This document shows, in pieces, positions 1-5,753 of a DNA stretch of 64,000 nucleotides (positions within the stretch are counted from its first letter, which is position 1; the number at the start of each line of letters is the position of its first letter). The stretch covers positions 62,001 to 126,000 of the forward strand of contig JAGHUX010000008.1 in assembly GCA_018064605.1 (NCBI GenBank), read 5' to 3'. A model generated the notes under the pieces. It was not told where the DNA came from. It made no database searches and saw only the letters and a list, made by a program, of their open reading frames with translations. The position numbers and the translations under genes are program-made. The DNA comes from Candidatus Limimorpha caballi (lineage in GTDB: Bacteria; Bacteroidota; Bacteroidia; Bacteroidales; F082).

Positions 1-253
1 GATTGTCGCCGAACGCCGACTCAATCATCGGGCGCGAGATAAAATTAGTGTAAGTGTCATCGGCATAAGGGCTTGGCCATTCGAGAGTGACGATATTGTC
101 GGCATCTTTGAAACTCTTGTTGAAAGTCAGTTCATAGCGCACCTGCACCATGATGACGTAAGCCGTGGCGAAAGCGACCGCCATCCCGACCACGTTGAGA
201 ACCGACGAGGCGGTGAAACGCTTGAGGAGACCGAGGAAGTTTTTGAAAAACAT
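1..253 (-). CDS. ABC transporter permease, MacB/FtsX type (N-terminal part only)
   Basis: The window edge cuts this gene, leaving the first 84 codons. It begins MFFKNFLGLLKRF and has one hydrophobic segment at about residues 15-36, followed by the start of a periplasmic domain. This is the layout of the larger permeases further along the window (short cytoplasmic N-terminus, first TM helix, MacB-type periplasmic domain). It lies 190 bp downstream of the ATPase gene on the same strand, so the two probably form one operon from the sigma-54 promoter near 1165. Its N-terminus differs from the MLSYFRFLYRNKLYTL type seen at 4394 and 8123, so it is a more distant paralogue. Substrate unknown. Confidence 0.75.
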   Translation of the reverse strand, partial: MFFKNFLGLLKRFTASSVLNVVGMAVAFATAYVIMVQVRYELTFNKSFKDADNIVTLEWPSPYADDTYTNFISRPMIESAFGDN

Positions 254-271
254 AATTCAGAGTTTTTTTTA

Positions 272-440
272 ACACGAGTTGCACAAGTTTTTTATTTTTA
301 ACACGAGTTACACAAGTTTATGACACGAGTTACGCAAGTTTTTTATTTTTAACACGAGTTGCACAAGTTTATGACACGAGTTGCACAAGTTTTTTCTGCT
401 CGTGAAACTTGTGTTATCCACTTGTGAAACTTGTGTTTAA
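272..440. repeat. Direct and inverted copies of an 18-19 bp CACGAGTTGCACAAGTTT motif
   Basis: Five direct copies of ACACGAGTTRCRCAAGTTT start at 272, 301, 323, 352 and 374, separated alternately by ATG or TTTATTTTTA spacers. Two copies of the reverse complement (AAACTTGTG) follow at about 404 and 427. The block fills the gap between the ATPase stop and the next permease start. RNA from either strand could form several alternative hairpins. The motif resembles the CACGAATTACACGAATC elements at 19925-20369. Confidence 0.85.
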
Positions 441-441
441 A

Positions 442-1122
442 TTACAGCTCATCATTCACATTATCAACTATTTTGCCATCGAACAGGTTGATGATTCTGT
501 CGGCGTATGATGCGTCTTTGCGCGAGTGTGTCACCATGACGACCGTGGTGCCGTCGTTATGAAGTTCGGACAGCAGCTTCATCACTTCCTGGCCGTTTCT
601 TGAGTCGAGGTTGCCTGTCGGCTCGTCGGCGAGGATTAGTTTCGGGTTGGCGACGACGGCGCGGGCGATGGCCACACGTTGCTGCTGGCCGCCGGAGAGC
701 TGCTGCGGGAAATGGTCGCAACGATGCAGTATGCCCATGCGGCGCATTATCGCCTCGACCTTCTCGCGGCGTTCCGCCTTGTTGATTCTCAAATAGATAA
801 GCGGAAGCTCGATGTTTTCATACACGCTCAGCTCATCAATGAGGTTGAAACTCTGAAACACGAATCCGATGTTTCCCTTGCGGAAAAGCGTGCGGTCTTT
901 CTCCTTCAGTTTGCCCACTTCCCTGCCGAGAAGCTCGTACTCGCCTCCCGTCGGGTTGTCGAGCAGGCCCAAGATGTTCAGCAGCGTTGACTTTCCGCAT
1001 CCGGAAGGTCCCATGATGGCGACAAATTCGCCGTCTTTGATTTCAAACGACACGCCGGCGAGAGCCGTTGTGATGATGTCTTCGGTTCTGAATTCCTTTA
1101 CGAGGTTGTTTACTTTAATCAT
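442..1122 (-). CDS. ABC transporter ATP-binding protein (LolD/MacB-NBD family)
   Basis: A 226-residue nucleotide-binding domain that powers an FtsX-type permease on the cytoplasmic side of the inner membrane. Walker A is GPSGCGKST (about residues 39-47), the signature is LSGGQQQR (about 142-149), Walker B is LILADEP (about 161-167), and the switch His is in MVTHSR (about 198). Length is normal for the LolD/MacB ATPase family. It is the only ATPase in the first 14 kb, so it may serve several of the permeases here. It has its own sigma-54-type promoter and twin palindrome upstream. The exported substrate cannot be deduced; related systems handle lipoproteins, peptides or antimicrobials. Confidence 0.93.
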   Translation of the reverse strand: MIKVNNLVKEFRTEDIITTALAGVSFEIKDGEFVAIMGPSGCGKSTLLNILGLLDNPTGGEYELLGREVGKLKEKDRTLFRKGNIGFVFQSFNLIDELSVYENIELPLIYLRINKAERREKVEAIMRRMGILHRCDHFPQQLSGGQQQRVAIARAVVANPKLILADEPTGNLDSRNGQEVMKLLSELHNDGTTVVMVTHSRKDASYADRIINLFDGKIVDNVNDEL

Positions 1123-1157
1123 GATATTTTACATTTATAATCAAACCGACGAAAATA

Positions 1158-1175
1158 CATCATATTTCGTGCCAA
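1158..1175 (-). promoter_or_regulatory. Sigma-54 (-24/-12) promoter of the ATPase gene
   Basis: On the minus strand the sequence reads TTGGCACGAAATATGATG. The -24 GG (1173-1172) and the -12 GA (1161-1160) are separated by exactly 10 bases, as RpoN requires. It matches the consensus TGGCAC-N5-TTGC well at -24 and weakly at -12. The predicted transcript start is near 1148, 26 bp before the ATG. The same element recurs at 4419, 8158 and 14335. Confidence 0.7.
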
Positions 1176-1226
1176 ACTTTTAAATCATTAAAAATCAATA
1201 TTTTACAAAACAAGCAAAATAAAAAC

Positions 1227-1265
1227 CGTCCAAAATTTGGACAGTGGCTGTCTAATTTTTGGACA
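1227..1265. promoter_or_regulatory. Twin palindromic enhancer (activator site) 1
   Basis: Two 17-bp interrupted palindromes, at 1227-1243 (CGTCCAA-AAT-TTGGACA) and 1249-1265 (TGTCTAA-TTT-TTGGACA), start 22 bp apart, two helical turns. They sit about 87 and 109 bp upstream of the predicted sigma-54 start site, the usual position for an NtrC-type activator dimer pair. The spacing is the same at 4486 and 8225 and differs by 2 bp at 14404. Confidence 0.75.
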
Positions 1266-1284
1266 GTCTTTATTTTGAATCTCA

Positions 1285-1337
1285 TTTGAGTTTTAGCCAA
1301 AAAGTTAATTTTTTTTCGTTTTTGGCTAAAACTCAAA
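1285..1337. repeat. Perfect 19-bp inverted repeat
   Basis: The left arm TTTGAGTTTTAGCCAAAAA (1285-1303) is matched exactly by its reverse complement at 1319-1337, with a T-rich 15-base loop. It lies between the downstream end of the PIN remnant and enhancer 1. It could be a terminator for the minus-strand antitoxin/PIN transcript, although no T-run follows the stem on that strand. It could also be the scar or end of a small mobile element. The rest of 1338-1466 shows nothing I recognise. Confidence 0.7.
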
Positions 1338-1466
1338 GCAAAAAACTGTCAATTTTCATCGACGGGCACCTTTGACAACAATTGGTTTATGACCTTTGGT
1401 GTTTTTCCACTCCGACAAAATTTTTTCAATTTTTCGCCTAAACATATTCAGTTGTTTTTCAATATG

Positions 1467-1685
1467 TTATAATTTACAAACACATTTTCCACCCGAGTTT
1501 TTTACAAATCTAACACATTTTCCACCCGAGTTTCGGTTGCAAAAGTACAAAAAATCAAAATCCGCAATTGTCAATAAAGAAACCGCACAATTTTCAAGTC
1601 CGACTTGCTTGATTTTTTCCTTAATGCCATATTTATTGCGAAACAAGAAACCACAAATATTTGTGTCGAGCAGATACTTTGCCAT
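1467..1685 (-). pseudogene. Truncated PIN-domain (VapC-like) toxin remnant
   Basis: The 72-residue reading frame opens like a VapC ribonuclease. LLDTN (residues 5-9) carries the first catalytic Asp, and the helix and second strand (CAVSLLTIA) follow. The next acidic residue, normally Glu, is replaced, and after about residue 41 the protein runs into an unrelated tail that reads NSGGKCV twice across a DNA repeat. VapC proteins are about 130 residues with four acidic residues, so this is a dead 5' fragment. It starts 2 bp after the antitoxin-like gene, the normal arrangement for such a pair. Confidence 0.6.
1480..1533. repeat. Two copies of a 21-bp repeat reading NSGGKCV
   Basis: ACACATTTTCCACCCGAGTTT occurs at 1480-1500 and 1513-1533. 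The 33-bp period keeps the frame, so the minus strand encodes NSGGKCV twice. The block replaces the missing 3' part of the PIN gene and is probably the junction of a deletion or insertion. A comparable short tandem repeat stands at 31530-31640. Confidence 0.8.
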
Positions 1686-1687
1686 AA

Positions 1688-1945
1688 TCAGATTTCAACT
1701 ATTTCACGTTTTTTATTTCTCCCCGACTCGCAAACTTCAACAAATTCATCGGCTGTCAGCCCATCATCAGGCCATGAGGATGAGATTTTATCAAGAACAT
1801 CATCACAATCTTCCGCCGTGATTTTTGGCTCTTTTCTTAACGATATATAAATCAATTCAATAAGGTTAAGTTTAACCTCATTACTTGAATTTTTTATTAA
1901 ATTCCAGTATTTTTTTGCGGCTGGAATTGGCACGATGTCATTCAT
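1688..1945 (-). CDS. Antitoxin-like protein of a degenerate TA pair
   Basis: An 85-residue acidic protein starting MNDIVPIPAAKKYWNLI. The pattern xPAAxxYWxLIK-x-SNEVKLxLI followed by an acidic C-terminal segment resembles the small antitoxins paired with PIN toxins in Bacteroidetes. The adjacent toxin frame is broken, so this is probably an orphan. A TACTTTTG promoter box lies at 1963-1970, just upstream of the ATG. The DNA is more AT-rich than the flanking permease genes. Family assignment rests on resemblance and gene order only. Confidence 0.6.
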   Translation of the reverse strand: MNDIVPIPAAKKYWNLIKNSSNEVKLNLIELIYISLRKEPKITAEDCDDVLDKISSSWPDDGLTADEFVEVCESGRNKKREIVEI

Positions 1946-1962
1946 ATCAAAATTTTTATTTG

Positions 1963-1970
1963 CAAAAGTA
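1963..1970 (-). promoter_or_regulatory. Bacteroidetes -7 box (TACTTTTG) for the antitoxin/PIN pair
   Basis: TACTTTTG on the minus strand fits the primary-sigma TAnnTTTG box and lies 18 bp upstream of the ATG at 1945. The inserted module therefore has its own housekeeping-type promoter, unlike the sigma-54-driven permeases around it. Confidence 0.6.
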
Positions 1971-2051
1971 CACTAAATTTTTGATTCACACATGTATTCT
2001 TTAAAAAAATCACACCCGCTCTGGCACTCTCTTAACTCTCCTCTCTAATCT

Positions 2052-4394
2052 TTACTCCTTCTTCAGGCTCTCCACCGGATTCGCGTTGGCGGCCTTAAGG
2101 CTCTGCCACGAAATCGACAACGCCGCCATCAGAAACACCGCGAGACCGGCGGCGATGAAAATCAACGGTGAGACGCTGATCTTGTAACTGTAGTCTTTGA
2201 GCCAGTAATCTATTAAGAACCAGGCAATTGGAACGGCGACCACGAAAGAAGCGAGGAACATTTTCAGGAAACCGCCTGTCAGACGTCTGAACGCCTCGGC
2301 GTTGGTAGAACCGAAAACCTTGTTGACCGCAATCTCCTTTGAACGCTGCTTCGCATAATACGTTGACATCGCCACCATTCCCAAAATCGAAATTATCAAC
2401 GCCACAATGCTGAAAACCAATATGATATTACGAATGTTCCTCAAATCCTTGTAATAAGTCTCAGCTAAATAATCATCAAGATACATGCATTCCACATCGA
2501 CATTGGCCAATTCTTTGATTCTGCCTTTCACCTCCTCCATCGCCTTTGCGTGACGACCCGTCGTCTTCAGAATCAGATGCCACGGTGAGCCTGAATCTTC
2601 TCCCAACATCCTGACCAAATAAACGTCATTTTCGTTATTCTGCAAACAATTGTAATCCTTGATGACGCCACAGACATTAAAACGCCAATTGTATTCCGGA
2701 TCCAAGACAAGTTCGGTGGCATCGTAGTCGAGGCCGAAACGACGCATCGCCTTTTCTGTAATCCACCACGTATCCGGCAAAGGCTCGGCATTTTTCGTAA
2801 TCACCTCAAAACCAAGGATTTCAAAAGATGCGGTATCGCATGTCATCCAGTTCAACGAATACAGCCCGTCTTCTTTTTCAAAAGTTGAATTATTAGCATA
2901 ACCAAGCGGGAAACCTTGAGAGAACCCGACCCCGATAACATCAGGGAGTTTCTCTAACTCATCCTTGAGCATCGGCAATGATTTCTCCTCAACAGTTTGA
3001 AAGACATTTGTGATATTTACCTCCATGATGTCGCGAGTCTCATGATTTAAAGGCTTGTTCATCAGATGGTTAAACTGCCACGACAAGGCTATCGTCAGCG
3101 AAAGCATCGTTATCGTCACCACATTTTGGATCATGATGAAAACCTTTCCGAAAACGAGCTTCGACTTCAGCCTGAAGCTGCCTTTCACCACGTCAACCGG
3201 CTTGAATTTTGAGATCATCAGGGCGGGGATCAAGCCTGCGAGAACGCCGACAAGCAGGACCAACGCGATGCACACAACAACCTCATCAGCGGTGACATTG
3301 TGAAACACGTTCACATTCTTTCCGAGCAGCGGCAGCGTGACCGGCTCGGCGAGTCCGGCAAACAAAATTCCGAACACGAATGCAATGATTGTCAGCAATA
3401 TGGCTTCCGAAATCATTCGCATTATCACAGCGCATTTCGATGTCCCGAGAAGCCGCCTCGTTGCCATCTCCTTGGCACGGAAACCGGTCTGCGCGACAGT
3501 GAGGTTGATGTAATTTATCAAGGCGAAAAGCAGGATGAAAAACGCCACCGCCATCAAAACACTGATAAAAATCTTGTTTCCGCGATTGCAATTATTAAGG
3601 GCATAAAAATCCAAATCACTGAAATACAATTTATTATAATTGTAGATATGCAGTTCTTTCCGTGCGCCGGACGCATAGATCCAATAAAACTCTTTGAAAT
3701 ATTCAAGCATATCGGCTTCCTTCTCCTTGAAATCCGCGCCGGGATAAGTCTGGATGAAAAGCGTCACACCGGCAGCATTGTCAAAACTGTCATTTTTCAC
3801 AAACTCATTTATGAACTCGCCATAACACTGCAAGTTATAAATGAAGTCAACGTCCGGAAAAAAAGAGTTTTCAATCTTTTCGAACACTCCGCCGACCACG
3901 ACATTTGTTGACGTCGCGCCCCATTTCACAAGGATCGACTTCCCCACCGGCGACAGTCCGTGAAACGCCCGCCTTGCGAACTCCTCCGAGATTATCACCT
4001 TGTCCTTCGTGTCCAACGCCGTCTCACGGTCGCCTTCCAAAAGCCTGAAAGAGAACATCTTAAGGAAAGTCGTATCGACAGCGAGCGACTTCGGCGAATA
4101 GTCAACGTCATAGATGTTAACGACTTGGATGTCAGTATTTTTCACGGCGCAGACGCTTTTTATTTCCGGATAACGGCTCGTGAGATAAGGTGTCAGGCCG
4201 TAGGCACACGCCACGAAGTCCTCGGTTCCGATCGTGTAAATGTCTTCGGTGTTTTCCTGGAATGAATCGACGGTGAACTCCAGTTTCGCGAACTTCGCGA
4301 TGAGCACTATGAACATCATGGCGACCGCCAGCCCCAATACATTTATTAATGTGTAGAGTTTGTTTCTGTAAAGAAATCTGAAATATGACAGCAT
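2052..4394 (-). CDS. ABC transporter permease, MacB-like with two FtsX domains
   Basis: A 780-residue inner-membrane permease. A first TM helix at about residues 11-31 is followed by a MacB-type periplasmic domain, then an FtsX core with three TM helices (about 272-395). A further TM helix near 425-447 precedes a second periplasmic domain, and a second FtsX core closes the protein (about 655-770, with the RSKEIAVNKVFGS coupling segment). It ends ANANPVESLKKE, as does the permease at 9096. Its first 28 residues are identical to those of the permease at 8123, also nearly so in DNA. It has its own sigma-54 promoter and twin palindrome. It carries no ATPase domain, so it must borrow one, presumably the product of 442-1122. 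Confidence 0.92.
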   Translation of the reverse strand: MLSYFRFLYRNKLYTLINVLGLAVAMMFIVLIAKFAKLEFTVDSFQENTEDIYTIGTEDFVACAYGLTPYLTSRYPEIKSVCAVKNTDIQVVNIYDVDYSPKSLAVDTTFLKMFSFRLLEGDRETALDTKDKVIISEEFARRAFHGLSPVGKSILVKWGATSTNVVVGGVFEKIENSFFPDVDFIYNLQCYGEFINEFVKNDSFDNAAGVTLFIQTYPGADFKEKEADMLEYFKEFYWIYASGARKELHIYNYNKLYFSDLDFYALNNCNRGNKIFISVLMAVAFFILLFALINYINLTVAQTGFRAKEMATRRLLGTSKCAVIMRMISEAILLTIIAFVFGILFAGLAEPVTLPLLGKNVNVFHNVTADEVVVCIALVLLVGVLAGLIPALMISKFKPVDVVKGSFRLKSKLVFGKVFIMIQNVVTITMLSLTIALSWQFNHLMNKPLNHETRDIMEVNITNVFQTVEEKSLPMLKDELEKLPDVIGVGFSQGFPLGYANNSTFEKEDGLYSLNWMTCDTASFEILGFEVITKNAEPLPDTWWITEKAMRRFGLDYDATELVLDPEYNWRFNVCGVIKDYNCLQNNENDVYLVRMLGEDSGSPWHLILKTTGRHAKAMEEVKGRIKELANVDVECMYLDDYLAETYYKDLRNIRNIILVFSIVALIISILGMVAMSTYYAKQRSKEIAVNKVFGSTNAEAFRRLTGGFLKMFLASFVVAVPIAWFLIDYWLKDYSYKISVSPLIFIAAGLAVFLMAALSISWQSLKAANANPVESLKKE

Positions 4395-4418
4395 ATATTT
4401 TTTGTTTCAAAGTTTTTA

Positions 4419-4433
4419 CCAAATATTGTGCCA
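4419..4433 (-). promoter_or_regulatory. Sigma-54 promoter of the first complete permease gene
   Basis: The minus strand reads TTGGCACAATATTTGGTA. The -24 GG (4432-4431) and -12 GG (4420-4419) are 10 bases apart, and TGGCAC plus TTTG match the RpoN consensus. The predicted start near 4407 leaves only about 13 bases of leader before the ATG at 4394. Confidence 0.7.
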
Positions 4434-4485
4434 AACTTCCAAATTATTAGCAATCAATATTTTACAAAAACAGTTAAAAATCAAT

Positions 4486-4524
4486 TGTCCAAAAATTGGA
4501 CAGTGGGTGTCTAATTTTTGGACA
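4486..4524. promoter_or_regulatory. Twin palindromic enhancer 2
   Basis: TGTCCAA-AAA-TTGGACA (4486-4502) and TGTCTAA-TTT-TTGGACA (4508-4524) start 22 bp apart and have the same offset to the -24 element as at enhancers 1 and 3. The identical geometry supports a shared activator. Confidence 0.75.
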
Positions 4525-4576
4525 GTTGGCACGTAAAATATTTTGTCAAAAATTAAATTATTTCACACAAAATTAT

Positions 4577-4584
4577 TACTTTTG
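4577..4584 (+). promoter_or_regulatory. Bacteroidetes -7 box (TACTTTTG) for the DUF3791/DUF3990 cassette
   Basis: TACTTTTG stands 21 bp before the ATG at 4606, on the opposite strand to the permease promoter at 4419. It sets the DUF3791 start at 4606, because an in-frame upstream ATG at 4543 would lie before the predicted transcript start. Confidence 0.65.
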
Positions 4585-4605
4585 CAGCCAAATCATATAA
4601 AGAAT

Positions 4606-4815
4606 ATGACTGACAAAATACATTACATAGTTGCATTGATTGCTGAATTTGCCGAACATTACGGACTTACCGACGCACAAGCCGCACGTTACATAAGCCG
4701 TTTCGGTGCTTTGCAACTTTGTGATGAACATTATGAGATTATGCACACACTCACTTTCCACGAAAACATTGAAAACATTGCAACGTATTGCAGAAGAATG
4801 GGTGGAGAACTTTAA
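4606..4815 (+). CDS. DUF3791 family small protein (putative antitoxin)
   Basis: A 69-residue protein (MTDKIHYIVALIAEFAEHYGL...) in the DUF3791 pattern: a helix rich in I/V/A/F, then GLTDAQAARYISRFGAL, then an acidic H-[TY]-L-x-F-x-[ED]-x-I-[ED] segment. Genes of this family commonly sit beside DUF3990 genes, as here, where DUF3990 begins 5 bp later. The role is unproven; size and context suggest the neutralising partner of the DUF3990 protein. The preferred start follows the TACTTTTG box at 4577. Confidence 0.75.
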   Translation: MTDKIHYIVALIAEFAEHYGLTDAQAARYISRFGALQLCDEHYEIMHTLTFHENIENIATYCRRMGGEL

Positions 4816-4820
4816 ATGAC

Positions 4821-5306
4821 ATGAAACTTTACCATGGGTCATATCTGAACATCGGCAAAATCAGCCTTGCAAGATGTAAGCGATACAAGGATTTTGGGAA
4901 AGCGTTTTATCTATCAGAAGACAAGAGCCAGGCTGAAGAAATGGCGAATAATGTTGCGGCCTTTATTGGTGGCACTCCGACACTAAATGTCTTTGAATGC
5001 GATGATAACATATTTAATGATAAGGAATCAAATCCGCTTAAAATCAAGATTTTTGAACATTATTGCCTTGAGTGGGCGGAATTTGTCTGGAATAACAGAG
5101 ATGACAACCAAGACTTTTCACATCCATACGACATCGTGTATGGTCCAATAGCCAATGACAATATCGGTTTACAGATGCGTATGTATAGAATGAGTGGCAA
5201 GACGCTTGAAGAATTTCTCAAAGGACTTGTCTATCATAAAGGCGAAACTTTTCAATATGCTTTCTGTACAGAACGTGCAATAAAACTTCTAAAAAAACTG
5301 TCATGA
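4821..5306 (+). CDS. DUF3990 protein, predicted ADP-ribosyltransferase-fold toxin
   Basis: A 161-residue protein beginning MKLYHGSYLNIGKISL. Two family landmarks are visible: the N-terminal LYHGS strand with the presumed NAD-contacting His-Gly, and KDFGKAFYLSEDKSQAEEMA at about residues 25-44, the DFGxGFYLT-type loop. DUF3990 is placed by sequence-structure resemblance in the ADP-ribosyltransferase group. The C-terminal part (DIVYGPIANDNIGLQM, about 110-125) is also typical. The gene lies between two DUF3791-like genes and overlaps the second by 4 bp (ATGA), which implies translational coupling as in toxin-antitoxin operons. The modified target is unknown. Confidence 0.75.
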   Translation: MKLYHGSYLNIGKISLARCKRYKDFGKAFYLSEDKSQAEEMANNVAAFIGGTPTLNVFECDDNIFNDKESNPLKIKIFEHYCLEWAEFVWNNRDDNQDFSHPYDIVYGPIANDNIGLQMRMYRMSGKTLEEFLKGLVYHKGETFQYAFCTERAIKLLKKLS

Positions 5307-5533
5307 CAATCACTGAAGAGCAATTCCGATTCATGGTGGAGGATATTTCCGCAGACCTCATCGAACGCTTGGTTTCGAGGGAACACCGCTCACTTAAAGA
5401 AGCCGTTGACATACTTTATTCATCAGACACTTACAAGGCTCTAACCCGACCTGAAACCGGACTGTACGTGCAAAGTTCAGGTTACATATTCGAATATCTT
5501 ACTTCTGAACTTAAAACAGGTAAGCTGTCATGA
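5303..5533 (+). CDS. Second DUF3791-like small protein
   Basis: A 76-residue protein (MTITEEQFRFMVEDISADLIERLVS...) whose ATG overlaps the DUF3990 stop codon by four bases. The pattern LIERL-x6-SLKEAVDILYSSDTYKAL-x5-GLYVQSSGYIFEYL is the form seen in the larger DUF3791-type partners placed after DUF3990 genes. It is probably part of the same toxin-neutralising module. Its own stop overlaps another ATG at 5530. Confidence 0.7.
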   Translation: MTITEEQFRFMVEDISADLIERLVSREHRSLKEAVDILYSSDTYKALTRPETGLYVQSSGYIFEYLTSELKTGKLS

Positions 5534-5631
5534 AAGACGAAACTCAATTGTCTGTACGAATCATCGGAGAAGTCGTGGCAAAAACGCATCACAGCAGCAA
5601 CGATTTGAATATCAAAACTGCTTTATCATAA
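5530..5631 (+). CDS. Fourth, very short overlapping ORF of the DUF3990 cassette
   Basis: A 33-codon frame starting MKDETQLSVRIIGEVVA, whose ATG overlaps the preceding stop (ATGA). The overlap continues the coupled pattern of the two genes before it, suggesting a real or once-real gene. The product is unrecognised and may be the 5' stub of a longer gene lost by deletion; the permease 3' end begins about 120 bp further on. Confidence 0.35.
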   Translation: MKDETQLSVRIIGEVVAKTHHSSNDLNIKTALS

Positions 5632-5753
5632 TCTTGAAATTTTCTGCAAAAGCAATTATTTTTTGCAAACCAAAGCACGTTTTATAAATTCATCTTCAAA
5701 TTTTATAAAAATCATGTTTTTGTCAGGGGAAGCAAGCAAAGACAAGATTTCCG

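Noticed and set aside
414-422. DnaA box (TTATCCACT)
   Set aside because: Single 8/9 match inside a repeat-rich operon gap, with no cluster.
1054-1059. Avoidance of GCCGGC because of the NgoMIV-like enzyme
   Set aside because: Sites are present in several genes of the window, including rnpB, so no avoidance is apparent by eye.
3300-3911. 203-codon plus-strand ORF
   Set aside because: Antisense shadow within the permease gene, His/Arg-rich composition.
4526-4540. Plus-strand TTGGCACG as a second, divergent sigma-54 promoter
   Set aside because: Ten bases after the GG there is AT, not GC/GA/GG, and it overlaps the enhancer; the DUF3791 gene has a better TACTTTTG box.
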